A stretch of 25,505 bases of DNA from an uncultured Bacillus sp. (GCA_937894355.1 CALCRD010000463.1:1-25505); one strand, 5' to 3'; positions 1 through 8,314 are shown, counted from the first letter of the stretch. A program made the numbers and translations. Notes: a model not told the origin generated them from the letters alone.

Positions 1-54
1 AGCACCCGGCTGTTAACCGGGTTGTTGCAGGTTCGAGCCCTGCCTGGGGAGCCA
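1..54 (+). tRNA. tRNA-Asn (GTT), 5' end outside window
   Basis: The window opens inside the gene. The anticodon stem-loop (CCCGG / CTGTTAA / CCGGG) shows anticodon GTT. It is followed by a variable loop, a T-arm with GTTCGAG, and a 3' acceptor strand ending GCCA, so CCA is encoded. The acceptor and D-arm 5' halves lie before base 1. Confidence 0.93.
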
Positions 55-57
55 TAT

Positions 58-133
<76 letters not shown>

Positions 134-151
134 TATCGATTTAATAACTAA

Positions 152-226
152 TGGGGTGTCGCCAAGCGGTAAGGCACAGGACTTTGACTCCTGTATGCCC
201 TGGTTCGAATCCAGGCACCCCAGCCA
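152..226 (+). tRNA. tRNA-Gln (TTG)
   Basis: Acceptor TGGGGTG pairs with CACCCCA, the anticodon loop CTTTGAC shows TTG between CAGGA and TCCTG, the T-loop is GTTCGAA, and the encoded end is GCCA. It is third in the tRNA operon, 18 bases after tRNA-Ala. Confidence 0.97.
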
Positions 227-239
227 TTTAGTATAATAC

Positions 240-315
240 AGGGGAGTAGCTCAATTGGCAGAGCATCGGTCTCCAAAACCGAGTGTTGCGGGTTCAATTC
301 CTGTCTCCCCTGCCA
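240..315 (+). tRNA. tRNA-Trp (CCA)
   Basis: Acceptor AGGGGAG pairs with CTCCCCT. The anticodon loop CTCCAAA carries CCA between TCGGT and ACCGA, with discriminator G and encoded CCA. It is the fourth gene of the tRNA operon. Confidence 0.97.
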
Positions 316-324
316 ACTTTACGT

Positions 325-402
325 GGTGGGCATAGCTCAGTTGGTTAGAGCGCCAGGTTGTGGCCCTGGAGGCCGTGGGTTCGACTCCCACTGTTCACCC
401 CA
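325..402 (+). tRNA. tRNA-His (GTG)
   Basis: The anticodon stem-loop (CCAGG / TTGTGGC / CCTGG) gives GTG. The acceptor starts with an extra G at 325 that can pair with discriminator C at 399, the G-1:C73 identity element typical of tRNA-His. CCA is encoded. It is the last gene of the tRNA operon; a terminator follows 48 bases later. Confidence 0.95.
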
Positions 403-449
403 TATTATAATAGATAGATGGCTTATAAAGCCAATACATATATGATATT

Positions 450-488
450 TGAGAGTTTTGAATGATAAGTTCAAGGCTCTCATTTTTT
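450..488 (+). terminator. Rho-independent terminator of the tRNA operon
   Basis: A 13-bp stem (TGAGAGTTTTGAA with TTCAAGGCTCTCA, two G-U pairs) with a 7-nt loop is followed by six T. It sits directly downstream of tRNA-His. Confidence 0.93.
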
Positions 489-791
489 ATAGATATTTAC
501 GCTTGCTTTTTGCTTTAAGGTATCCTTAAAGAGAATAAGAAAGCCCAGAGCCATAAACAGTTTAAACCCAGCTTAGGACACACTTTTAGAACCAGATGAA
601 AACATGAAATTACCCATAAGCGCTTTGAAAATTAGTATCTTTTAACAATAAAACTGGTATAAAATGGAGAAAGGGAAACTGTCAATTAAGAGTTATAGGG
701 AATATTTAATAAGAATATAGCAGGGAAAGTGTTAAGTGTTCTGATTTATATATATTAAACAGGGAAAAACTGTAGGGTTGGAGGCGAAAGA
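489..791. other. Intergenic stretch, no gene recognised
   Basis: AT-rich DNA between the tRNA terminator and the GH5 gene. I see no coding remnant and no convincing consensus promoter. The only clear signal is the ribosome binding site GGAGG at 780-784, seven bases before the GH5 start. Confidence 0.5.
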
Positions 792-2270
792 ATGAAAAAG
801 TTATTTGTAAATGGCAAAAAGTTTGTTGATGAAACTGGAGCTCACATTATACTAAGTGGTATAAATTTTGTTTGCAAAGAAAGGTCACTGAACTATATTA
901 CTAAGTGCGATGATGCTGTGTTTGAATGGTTTAAGGATCTAGGTTTTAATGTTATTCGAATGGGACTTATCTGGGATGGTGTTGAGCCGAGTCCTTTGCA
1001 ATATGACGATGATTATCTAAGAAAAATAAAAAGGTTTGTAGGACTTGCTAGAGAGAATGATATCTATGTTTTTTTAGATATGCACCAAGACTTATATAGC
1101 TACAAATATGGAGATGGCGCACCAGAATGGGCCACGATCACAGACGGAGAGCCACACATAGAAGGAAAAATGTGGAGTGATGCCTATCTTCAAAGTGGTG
1201 CGGTTATGAGGGCATTTGATAATTTTTGGACTAATACACCTGCCCATGATGGTATCGGGCTTCAAGACCATTATGCTAAAATGTGGGCACATGTGACAGC
1301 TTTCTTTAAAGACTGTGATAATATAATTGGTTATGACCTCATGAACGAGCCAGCTGTTGGAAGTTTATCTCAAGAAGTTCTTGCAGAATTGATTTTGGCT
1401 TATGCTAAAGAAGTGCTAAACACACCAGAGCCTAATTTGGCAGAACTAACTAAATTATGGATGGATCAAGAAAAGCGATTTACTATATTAAAGAATCTAT
1501 CTGAGTTAACAATTTATAAAAAAATAGTTGGAAGTTCAGGAATTGCTGCCAAAGCTTATGATAGAAACATCCTATCTCCATTTTTTGCTAAGGTTGCAGG
1601 AGAGATCCGAAAAGTCGATACAGAAGGTTTTATTTTTACTGAGACAAACTATTTTTCTAATGTTGCCATCCAGTCGGAAATAGGTAGGATTGATCAGGCT
1701 CAGGTATACTCTCCGCATGGATATGACCTGGTTGTTGATACCGATCGATACGATGCTTATAATCAACAAAGGGTTGATTATATTTTTGATACACATAAAC
1801 AAGTACAGGATAGATTGGATATGCCAGTTATGGTAGGCGAATGGGGAGCATTTACTGACTTTGATGTTACCTACGAACTAGCAATAGCAATAATCAAAAA
1901 GTTTGAGAAATACCTATGGAGTAATACTTTTTGGTGTTATTATTCTGGTATGGAGAAATGTAAATATATCAAGGCACTTAAAAGAGCCTACCCAATGAGT
2001 ACAAGTGGAGAATTATTAGAATACGGCTATGATTATCACAGTGGGAACTTTAATTTGGTATGTCAAAATATCAGCACTTCTGCAGTAACTGTTATTTATT
2101 ATCCTGAAGTGAAATATATAACATTGAATGATATCGAGATAGAAGGTAGTGAATGCGATGTAGAAATAAAGAAATATAGTAGGGGAAGCAGCGGGACTGT
2201 TATCATTAAGCCAAAAAATAAGACGGAAAGATTAGCTATTTGTATTAAAGGTACAAAAAAACAACTCTAA
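792..2270 (+). CDS. Glycoside hydrolase family 5 protein (endoglycoceramidase/cellulase-like)
   Basis: A 492-residue GH5 clan-A TIM-barrel retaining glycosidase. Visible landmarks are GINFVCKE near residue 23, HQD (98-100), YDLMNEP (181-187) with E186 as predicted acid/base, YSPHGYD (306-312) and VGEWGAF (348-354) with E350 as predicted nucleophile. The domain order and the HQD and DLMNEP motifs resemble the endoglycoceramidase-like branch of GH5, which cleaves the glycan-ceramide bond of glycosphingolipids; substrate is not provable here. There is no signal peptide or membrane segment, so a cytoplasmic enzyme acting on imported glycosides is likely. The C-terminal 90 residues look like a small beta domain. 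The start is ATG with GGAGG seven bases upstream. It stands alone, followed by decayed genes. Confidence 0.87.
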   Translation: MKKLFVNGKKFVDETGAHIILSGINFVCKERSLNYITKCDDAVFEWFKDLGFNVIRMGLIWDGVEPSPLQYDDDYLRKIKRFVGLARENDIYVFLDMHQDLYSYKYGDGAPEWATITDGEPHIEGKMWSDAYLQSGAVMRAFDNFWTNTPAHDGIGLQDHYAKMWAHVTAFFKDCDNIIGYDLMNEPAVGSLSQEVLAELILAYAKEVLNTPEPNLAELTKLWMDQEKRFTILKNLSELTIYKKIVGSSGIAAKAYDRNILSPFFAKVAGEIRKVDTEGFIFTETNYFSNVAIQSEIGRIDQAQVYSPHGYDLVVDTDRYDAYNQQRVDYIFDTHKQVQDRLDMPVMVGEWGAFTDFDVTYELAIAIIKKFEKYLWSNTFWCYYSGMEKCKYIKALKRAYPMSTSGELLEYGYDYHSGNFNLVCQNISTSAVTVIYYPEVKYITLNDIEIEGSECDVEIKKYSRGSSGTVIIKPKNKTERLAICIKGTKKQL

Positions 2271-2328
2271 CTTATTCTTGGGCTAAGATGGCTAAATTGT
2301 TTATCTGATAAATTGATAAGTAGATATT

Positions 2329-2811
2329 TTGAATGGTGTTGGAAGCAAACTTAAGCCTATCAAGGACTTTACTGGTTCGAGTCCTGTTAATTGGCTGGCG
2401 CGGGAGCGGGATGAACTTGAAAAATTAGCAGAACGATTTAACAGATACCATTGGTCTCCAAAAATATCTCGTAAAAAGCTCAAAGAGCTGTATGAAAGCA
2501 ATGCGAAAGGGATCGGTTCTCATACGCTGGTACAATGTCAATACGGAAGCCAGTATTTATTTAGTGATTATATGTGATCTTTTCGTAAAGAAAATATACC
2601 ATCTGGCACTGTAACCAGTATTTTTAATGCCTTCGTTGAGGATTGGCCTCAGGCGCTAGGATATGCTGTAAAAATGTGTTTAGTTGATAGACAGATTCAC
2701 GAGTTTCATATCAATTGGAATAGCGGTGTCAAGGGGAGGTTCGTTGGTGCTAGTCTGATTGAGGGTTTTAAAAAAACAAATCAAGGATTTCATTATCGGG
2801 TTAGCGTATAG
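2329..2811 (+). pseudogene. Decayed zinc-ribbon-type protein gene
   Basis: One frame reads through a single internal TGA (2575-2577) and gives two coding-like halves. The first has the segment YHWSPKISRKKLKELYESNA. The second contains LVDRQIHEFHINWNSG followed by VKGRFVGASLIEGF. Both halves resemble, from memory, one Firmicute protein of roughly 200 residues that carries a central zinc ribbon with CxxC pairs. That cysteine-bearing middle is missing here and the junction around 2510-2575 is out of character, so an internal deletion plus a stop is likely. There is no ribosome binding site before 2329. Function of the family is not known to me. Confidence 0.55.
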
Positions 2812-2884
2812 TGAGAACATCAGCACAAAGAAATTTATATCGTATTTACATAACGAATGAACGTTGGAGTTCAGGCTCTTTTAA

Positions 2885-3113
2885 GGATTATATCTTGCTG
2901 GTGTTGAGTGCTTAGACGATGCGGAAGTTCCAGATGGATTGACTAAATGGTTGGTTTTTGGTTATTTATATTGAGAACGGAAATAGAGCTACTTTCCCTG
3001 GCGTTATTCAATATTTAAAAGAAAGCAACATTTCACTTGCAGGGGCAGTACATGATTTTATTTGTCCAAAGACAGGCAAAGCTTATATGTTTTTCCCGAT
3101 TCGGAGATTATAG
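2885..3113 (+). pseudogene. Remnant of a GyrI-like / AraC effector-binding domain
   Basis: Two frames together rebuild the C-terminal part of a GyrI-like small-molecule-binding domain. The first is GVECLDDAEVPDGLTKW (2900-2950) and the second is TFPGVIQYLKESNI followed by GAVHDFICPKTGKAYMFFPI (about 2990-3107). A frameshift near 2965-2975 separates them; in the first frame a TGA follows. In this family, VPDGLTKW and the closing FFPI are typical of effector-binding domains fused to AraC-type regulators or standing alone. No N-terminal DNA-binding part is recognisable, so this is a truncated, frameshifted relic. Confidence 0.6.
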
Positions 3114-3176
3114 GAGGAATCGGTTTATCAGGTTTTAATTGGCTATTTTGCATAAGGTTAAGAACTCAAGCTTAAA

Positions 3177-3269
3177 ATGACCTTTATACCGTGTAAACTA
3201 AGCTCAACTGGAGTAATTCCTGATCAGGTTGAAAAAGGTGCAGAACTGTTTCTCTGTAACTTGAACTAA
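3177..3269 (+). pseudogene. Short coding-like fragment (about 30 codons)
   Basis: An open frame with a coding-like composition (MTFIPCKLSSTGVIPDQVEK onward) ends 21 bases before the next gene. It has no ribosome binding site and I cannot assign a family. It may be the tail of another gene lost in the same decay that affected 2329-3113, or a chance frame. Confidence 0.2.
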
Positions 3270-3290
3270 AGATTACTTATATTTAATGGG

Positions 3291-4352
3291 GTGAAAAAAT
3301 TGTGGAATGCGGGAAAAATACTGATCCCTTTGATGATAGTTTTACTTCTTATTGCAGGTGGCACTGGTCTCTTGTTCTATGACGAGCTTAGAATAATCAA
3401 TTCCATTGAAAAAATAACAGATGAAAAACCTGTATACTACCTTGAAGTGGAAGGAGACTACCATTTTGAAGATTTTTTGAAATCAGGAGGAGCATCTTCA
3501 GATAAAGCAGTGGCTGCATTTCTTACAAAACGCATCTCCAAAGGTTTTTATTCTGTAGATGTCAATGAAAGCGAGCTTGCGTGTAGTACTATTTCTGCTA
3601 ACACTCCAGATGGTTCGCATGTTTGGGGACGAAATTTTGATTGGAAAGGTTCTGTTCCGATCATTGTAAAATGTGTCCCTAAAGCTGGTTATGCATCAAT
3701 TTCGACTTGCGATTTTCAAAATATTACCTCTAGTTCAAAAACTGTGCCAGAGGGTATTACTAATAAAATGTTGGCCATTGCTGCTTTATATGTCCCCATG
3801 GATGGAATAAATGAAGCTGGACTCTGTGTTGCCGATCTCGAAGTCAATGAGGGCGGTATGATAACCATTGATACATACAGGCCTGATCTGACAATTACAA
3901 CAGCGATTCGTCTCTTGTTGAATAAAGCAGCAAGCGTTGCTGAAGCTATAGAAATATTAAAACAATATGATATCTATGCTTCAGGTGGTATAAGCCATCA
4001 TTTGGCCATTTCTGATGCTGCTGGTACGTCAGTTGTTATTGAGTTTGTGGATGGGGAATTAGTTGTTTTGAACACAAGCACTGTGACAAACTTTAATCTT
4101 ATCCATGGAAATACAGCTGCCGGTGGGGAAAGCGCAAAACAAAGATTTGAATATCTTAGTTCGCTCTATGAAGAGAATGGAGGTTCACTTACTGTTCAAC
4201 AGGTGAAAGAGGCCCTTGCACAGGTTTCTCAAAGGGATGGAAAATGGATAACGCAGTGGTCAATTGTATATGAAGAGCATTCTCTGACTGCTAGTTATTA
4301 CTTTGATTGTGATTTTAATAAGGCTTATAATTTTGTAGTATGCAATAAATAA
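3291..4352 (+). CDS. Choloylglycine hydrolase-like linear amide C-N hydrolase, membrane-anchored
   Basis: A 353-residue Ntn-hydrolase of the choloylglycine hydrolase / penicillin V acylase superfamily. Residues 8-30 form one transmembrane or signal-anchor helix, placing the enzyme outside the membrane. Predicted nucleophile C98 (ACSTI) is followed by R114 and D117 in GRNFDW, matching the Cys2-Arg18-Asp21 spacing of bile salt hydrolases. DGINEAGL (171-178) and SAKQRF with R285 are further family landmarks. In Ntn enzymes of this family Cys must become N-terminal, so cleavage before C98 is expected. The start is GTG with a poor ribosome binding site (GGGG directly adjacent); later in-frame ATGs would remove the basic N-terminus. 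The substrate (bile salt, penicillin V, acyl-homoserine lactone or other amide) is not deducible. Confidence 0.82.
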   Translation: MKKLWNAGKILIPLMIVLLLIAGGTGLLFYDELRIINSIEKITDEKPVYYLEVEGDYHFEDFLKSGGASSDKAVAAFLTKRISKGFYSVDVNESELACSTISANTPDGSHVWGRNFDWKGSVPIIVKCVPKAGYASISTCDFQNITSSSKTVPEGITNKMLAIAALYVPMDGINEAGLCVADLEVNEGGMITIDTYRPDLTITTAIRLLLNKAASVAEAIEILKQYDIYASGGISHHLAISDAAGTSVVIEFVDGELVVLNTSTVTNFNLIHGNTAAGGESAKQRFEYLSSLYEENGGSLTVQQVKEALAQVSQRDGKWITQWSIVYEEHSLTASYYFDCDFNKAYNFVVCNK

Positions 4353-4588
4353 TTAAACTGATGTTCTGTATGTTAGTATTTAGCCAGAAATAGTGTCTGA
4401 TTAAAATAGGTCTGCAACAGGTAGGTAGTTTAACGAGATAACAAATTAGAACCTTAGGTATATTGGAGGCAAAGCCTCATGGAAAAAACGTAGAAAAACG
4501 AATTGAGTGCTGGTTATGTATTTAATAGGGCGCTTTCCTAATTGCATTTATTTTGATCTAATCATAATAAACAATAGAGATTAATAGA
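4353..4588. other. Intergenic stretch after the C-N hydrolase gene
   Basis: No coding pattern is seen on either strand. It holds a small hairpin (GGAGGC-aaa-GCCTC near 4465) and AT-rich sequence leading to the terminator at 4589. Confidence 0.4.
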
Positions 4589-4627
4589 ATTAAGGCCAAC
4601 CTTGTCAGGCTGACCTTAATTTTTTTT
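4589..4627 (+). terminator. Probable Rho-independent terminator
   Basis: ATTAAGG..CAAC pairs with G.TGACCTTAAT (10 of 12 positions) around a short loop, followed by eight T. The T-run on the plus strand fits termination of transcripts from the C-N hydrolase gene and insulation from the convergent LysM gene. Confidence 0.8.
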
Positions 4628-4759
4628 ATGAAAAATAGCATTCGAATTATATATATCCTCAGAGGTTACGTACCTGACTCTGGGTTAGTAAACTATATTC
4701 GGTGAATAATGTGGTTGTCTTTAACTTTATTTTCGATGCCAAGCAAGAAATCCAATTAT

Positions 4760-5320
4760 TTATCTTACAGGTATCAGGATCTCCTGACCGGCATAAACCA
4801 AGTTAGGATTTGTGATTTGCGGATTGGCTTGCAGGATTTCTTGAACGGTTATATTAAAGCGGGTTGCGACGATATATAGCGATTCTCCTGGCCGTATGAT
4901 ATAGCGCACAGCGCCAGGTGGGATGATGGGCCCAGGATTACACTCAGCACCTAGCATAATCCACGTTCCGATATCGGTCTCGCCAGTTACTGGCAATCCC
5001 TCCTTTACACTACGCTGGAAGGCCATCAATGCATTACGAGTTTGGATTCCAAAAATTCCATCTATCGGGCCTGGATTGAAGCCCACAATCTGAAGCAGTG
5101 TTTGAAGCCGAACTACATCATTACCTCTGGATCCTTGGGACAGTAATGGGCATATACGTGTTGGAGGTTCAGGCGGTCCAGATATTACTATGACCTGCCC
5201 AGGAAATATTAGACTCGGATTGGTGATCTGTGGATTAAGAGATAGTAAGTATGGCAAAGTAAGGCCAAATCTTTGGGCGTTCAACCAGAGGGTATCACCT
5301 GGTTGAACGGTGTAGGTCAA
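4760..5320 (-). CDS. LysM - peptidoglycan-binding - LysM protein
   Basis: A 186-residue cell-wall-binding protein. An N-terminal LysM repeat (YTVQPGDTLW ... NPQITNPSLIFPGQVIVI) is followed by a PG_binding_1 domain (GSRGNDVVRLQTLLQ ... PIDGIFGIQTRNALMAFQ) and a C-terminal LysM repeat (YIIRPGESLYIVATRFNI ... NLVYAGQEILIPV). No catalytic domain or signal peptide is present, a pattern seen in clostridial spore or cortex-associated LysM proteins. I chose the TTG start at 5320 because GGAGGG lies seven bases upstream; upstream in-frame ATG (5335) overlaps that site and GTG (5350) has a weaker one. A CATAacaTA element on the minus strand at 5391-5383 resembles a sigma-K -10 box about 60 bases upstream, which would fit sporulation expression, but I see no secure -35. 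Confidence 0.85.
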   Translation of the reverse strand: MTYTVQPGDTLWLNAQRFGLTLPYLLSLNPQITNPSLIFPGQVIVISGPPEPPTRICPLLSQGSRGNDVVRLQTLLQIVGFNPGPIDGIFGIQTRNALMAFQRSVKEGLPVTGETDIGTWIMLGAECNPGPIIPPGAVRYIIRPGESLYIVATRFNITVQEILQANPQITNPNLVYAGQEILIPVR

Positions 5321-5360
5321 GACTATTCCCTCCATAAAGTACAGTCTCACCTATGTATAT

Positions 5361-5690
5361 GCTTGTATTTAATCTTTTGCTCTATGTTATGTAAATACAA
5401 ACTAGTGACTTATGAGATAAAAAAGTGCTAAGTTAAGAATTCGCTTAGCGGTGTTGCATGTTTGATTGAGATAATAAAATTATCGAAAAATAGACTGTGG
5501 GGTTAGTTTTAACAGTAAGTGTATCATATCTATATTGATCTTATAGCACTTACCATTGTAATCCGTTCCAATTGTTTTTGGGCTTTTCATTAAGCAGATT
5601 ATTTCAAATCTATTTTGCTCTTACAAAAACAATGTAATCTATGATGGTTTCAATCTTATACTGCGGAATATTGGTGTAGTTTCTTGCCAT
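5361..5690. other. Divergent intergenic region between the LysM gene and the XRE gene
   Basis: No gene seen. It has two inverted repeats of unknown role: GCTAAG / CTTAGC (5427-5449) and GTAAGTG / CACTTAC (5515-5553). Neither is followed by a clean T-run. Confidence 0.4.
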
Positions 5691-5734
5691 AAGTGCAAAG
5701 CAAACTTGACAAAAAGTGCAAAGCAAACTATACT
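5691..5734 (+). promoter_or_regulatory. Consensus sigma-A promoter inside a 23-bp tandem repeat
   Basis: The -35 TTGACA (5706-5711) and -10 TATACT (5729-5734) are 17 bases apart. The 16-mer AAGTGCAAAGCAAACT occurs at 5691-5706 and again at 5714-5729, a 23-bp period, so each copy ends at a promoter box. A partial third copy (TTGCAAAGC) begins at 5739. The repeats are good candidates for binding sites of the XRE regulator encoded just downstream. Confidence 0.85.
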
Positions 5735-5736
5735 TA

Positions 5737-5760
5737 ACTTGCAAAGCTAGCATTGCAAGT
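5737..5760 (+). promoter_or_regulatory. 24-bp palindromic operator candidate
   Basis: ACTTGCAA and TTGCAAGT flank an 8-nt centre containing GCTAGC. The whole 24 bp is palindromic except for one symmetric mismatched pair. It lies just downstream of the -10 box and abuts the ribosome binding site of the XRE gene, the expected place for an autorepressor operator. Confidence 0.7.
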
Positions 5761-5773
5761 CGGAGGTGCTATT

Positions 5774-5977
5774 TTGAAAACAAAGATTGCAAAATTGCGA
5801 AAAGCAAAAAAGCTGTCTCAGGAAGAACTGGCCCTTGCTGTTGGTGTGACAAGACAGACTATTTCATCTATTGAGGTCGGAAAGTATACAGCTTCTTTAC
5901 CACTGGCATTTAAAATTGCCCATTACTTTGGGCTCTCAATAGAAGAGGTATTCGACTTTTCTGAATATGTAAATTGA
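5774..5977 (+). CDS. Small XRE-family transcriptional regulator
   Basis: A 67-residue protein that is almost entirely one Cro/CI-type helix-turn-helix (KIAKLRKAKKLSQEELALAV ... TRQTISSIEVGKY ... PLAFKIAHYFGLSIEEVFDF). The TTG start at 5774 is preferred because GGAGGTG (5762-5768) precedes it at good spacing; the frame is also open upstream to 5753. This short class is commonly paired with a small membrane protein, as here, 13 bases downstream. The tandem repeats and the palindrome in its own promoter suggest autoregulation (inference). Confidence 0.88.
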   Translation: MKTKIAKLRKAKKLSQEELALAVGVTRQTISSIEVGKYTASLPLAFKIAHYFGLSIEEVFDFSEYVN

Positions 5978-5990
5978 AAGGGGTAATAAA

Positions 5991-6428
5991 ATGGATAGGT
6001 ATAAAAAGGTAATCAAACTGAGGATATTATTACTCAGCATTCTTGTAATATTTTCGGTGATTTTAGGAATATATGATGTGTTTTTAACAAGTCCGGAAGT
6101 CAAAGAAAGCGATCTTTTCAGCTTTCAATGTGGCTCAACTTCAGCTTTAGGTCTACTGGGAGCAATTATTATCATTCGTTACAGAGGGATGTTACGAGAC
6201 GAAAAGAAATTGAAGCTTCAGTTCAACAAGGAAAAAGATGAAAGACTAAAAGCGATCAGAGCAAAAGCCGGTATGCCAATACTTTTGGTCACCTCTGTTT
6301 TAATGATAATCGCTGGTGTCATTGCTGGATATTTTAATGCAACAATATTTGTCACGCTTATCATTGCAGCTGTTGGTCAGATGATAATTAGTGGATTTGT
6401 TAAAATGATATATATGAGAAAAATGTAA
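5991..6428 (+). CDS. Four-helix membrane protein paired with the XRE regulator
   Basis: A 145-residue protein with four predicted transmembrane helices (about 9-28, 48-65, 95-115, 120-140) and a charged cytoplasmic loop between helices 2 and 3 (RYRGMLRDEKKLKLQFNKEK onward, ending KDERLKAIRAKAG). AAAGGGG precedes the ATG. It is co-transcribed with the regulator. XRE plus small integral-membrane pairs are common in Firmicutes; the membrane partner is usually uncharacterised and I know no activity for it. Confidence 0.75.
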   Translation: MDRYKKVIKLRILLLSILVIFSVILGIYDVFLTSPEVKESDLFSFQCGSTSALGLLGAIIIIRYRGMLRDEKKLKLQFNKEKDERLKAIRAKAGMPILLVTSVLMIIAGVIAGYFNATIFVTLIIAAVGQMIISGFVKMIYMRKM

Positions 6429-6537
6429 AACGATAACTATTTATAAAGAATTTAAAAAGGATAAAATCTCTAAAAAGGAATTGGTTAAAGAGCGATGGTT
6501 TGAGGAATTTATCTACTAGTAATGGAGGGAAAGAATC

Positions 6538-7338
6538 ATGGAAAGTATTTCTACGAAAAACGCGGAAAGATTTAAAGGATTCGCTGATATATATGACTGT
6601 GCTCGTCCTACGATGCCTGATTATCCTGTGCGTATAATCAAGGGATATTTAAATAAAAAACCTGAAACGGTTATCGATTTGGGCTGTGGCACTGGCTTAT
6701 CCACAACTATTTGGCAAAATAATTGTGTAAAGGTTATAGGAGTGGAGCCAAGTGAAGATATGCTGAAGATAGCCAAAACAAAAGAGAAAGGAAATATGTC
6801 CTTCATAAAAGGTTATTCACATGAAATTGGCGTCAAAGAAAATTCTGTGGATGTGGTTGTTTGCAGTCAATCTTTCCATTGGATGGAACCTGTTTCAACA
6901 CTTAAAGAGATTAATCGAATATTAAAAAACAATGGGGTTTTCGCTACGATTGACTGTGACTGGCCACCTGTTTTTAACTGGCAAGTTGAAAAGGTATATA
7001 TGGAAATGTTTAATAAAGTACATGAGATTGAGTACACGCACAGAAATCTAAAAGACAGCTTTAGTTGTTATGATAAAAATCAACATCTTGCAAACATCAA
7101 AAATAGCGGGTATTTCAGATTCTCTCGAGAAATTGTTTTTTCTAATTCTGAACCTTGTACTGCAAAACGGTTGGTTGACTTAACCTTAAGTCAAGGTAGC
7201 TTACAAAGTATTTTGAAAAATGAGCCTTCATTGATTGAATGTGATGTGAAAAATTTCCAAGTTCTTGTCGATGAAACTTATGGTCAAAATAAGTTTGAAA
7301 TTGAATTCTCTTATAGGCTGAGGTTAGGGGTAAAATAA
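6538..7338 (+). CDS. Class I SAM-dependent methyltransferase
   Basis: A 266-residue Rossmann-fold methyltransferase of the Methyltransf_11 type. Motif I VIDLGCGTG is at residues 45-53, the acidic ribose-binding E70 ends the second strand (VIGVEPSEDM), and SQSFHWM (110-116) is the post-II region often seen in small-molecule methyltransferases. It resembles the family annotated as UbiE/trans-aconitate-like, but the substrate cannot be deduced. GGAGGG lies nine bases before the ATG. The 109 bases upstream contain a short coding-like tail (frame ending KERWFEEFIY then stop) that may be a relic. Confidence 0.82.
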   Translation: MESISTKNAERFKGFADIYDCARPTMPDYPVRIIKGYLNKKPETVIDLGCGTGLSTTIWQNNCVKVIGVEPSEDMLKIAKTKEKGNMSFIKGYSHEIGVKENSVDVVVCSQSFHWMEPVSTLKEINRILKNNGVFATIDCDWPPVFNWQVEKVYMEMFNKVHEIEYTHRNLKDSFSCYDKNQHLANIKNSGYFRFSREIVFSNSEPCTAKRLVDLTLSQGSLQSILKNEPSLIECDVKNFQVLVDETYGQNKFEIEFSYRLRLGVK

Positions 7339-7549
7339 ATAAGAGGGATTTCAAACTATAACAAGTTTTATATAGGCAAGATACTCTAGGGACAACCTAC
7401 CAGGGGAAGGCTTGGAAAAATTAATAAGCAATTTGGCGATGGACTGGTTTGGGCCACCTCTAACAATGGGTAAGGTATTCTATTAGATTTATTACTGTTT
7501 GTATTGGTCAGTCTAACTTCTTATTAAAACTTGAATGTGAGATGGAAAC

Positions 7550-8314
7550 ATGACAGAATGGTTTACTGTTGATAAAATAGATAGTGATACCTTTGCTATC
7601 AGTGAATATAAACATTGGGAAGAAACGCATTGTTATTTACTGTGTGGAAATAAAGGTGCTGTTTTAATTGATACAGGATTAGGTATTGGGAACATTCAAA
7701 ATGTAGTTGGTAATTTGACAACATTGTCGATCTTGGTTGTCACAACTCATACCCATTGGGATCATATCGGTGGACATGAGTATTTTGATAACTTTGCGGT
7801 TTTTGAAGATGAAAAGGAATGGCTAGCTGGCCAATTCCCTATCCCGTTAGAAATGGTAAAAAAGAATCTCCTGAGTAGACCTTGTGCTTTTCCTGAAGAT
7901 TTTGATATTAACCAGTATCGTGTTTTTCAAGGCTTACCAGCAATGATCTTACATGATGGTGATTTAATCAATTTAGGAAATAGACAACTGAAGGTTATTC
8001 ATACCCCTGGACATTCACCTGGTCATTGTTGTTTCTATGAACCAGACAAAGGTTATCTTTACTCTGGCGATTTAATATACAAGGGTTGCTTGGATGCTTT
8101 TTACCCCACAACAAACCCACAGTCATTTTTGAGTTCTTTAGAAAAAGTTAAGTTATTAGCAATCAATAAAGTTTTACCAGGACATCATCAATTAAATATT
8201 TCGGTAGATATAGTAAGTGAAATTGCAACTGGATTTAGGAAATTAGCCAATGAAGGTAAGTTAAAACAAGGAAATGGTATTTATGATTTTGGCGATTTTC
8301 AAATACATATCTAG
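7550..8314 (+). CDS. Metallo-beta-lactamase-fold hydrolase
   Basis: A 254-residue MBL-fold enzyme of the glyoxalase II-like type. The metal site is complete: H67-T-H69-W-D71-H72, H155 in TPGHSPGH, D174 in YSGD and a C-terminal PGHH histidine. LIDTGLG (39-45) is the usual strand-turn before the site. A binuclear zinc hydrolase is predicted; the substrate may be a thioester, lactone or other ester. It stands alone after a 211-base gap that shows no convincing gene. The ribosome binding site is weak (GAGATGGA). Confidence 0.85.
   Translation: MTEWFTVDKIDSDTFAISEYKHWEETHCYLLCGNKGAVLIDTGLGIGNIQNVVGNLTTLSILVVTTHTHWDHIGGHEYFDNFAVFEDEKEWLAGQFPIPLEMVKKNLLSRPCAFPEDFDINQYRVFQGLPAMILHDGDLINLGNRQLKVIHTPGHSPGHCCFYEPDKGYLYSGDLIYKGCLDAFYPTTNPQSFLSSLEKVKLLAINKVLPGHHQLNISVDIVSEIATGFRKLANEGKLKQGNGIYDFGDFQIHI

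Noticed and set aside
1092..1292. Minus-strand frames inside the GH5, AAA-VWA, LCP and ATPase genes
   Set aside because: They are shadows of well-supported genes on the other strand.
2371..2392. GGTTCGAGTCC resembling a tRNA T-arm near 2373
   Set aside because: The flanking stem has a mismatch, there is no anticodon arm or acceptor at the right distance, and the bases fit the reading frame of the zinc-ribbon relic. It is a chance match, though a tRNA fragment cannot be fully excluded.
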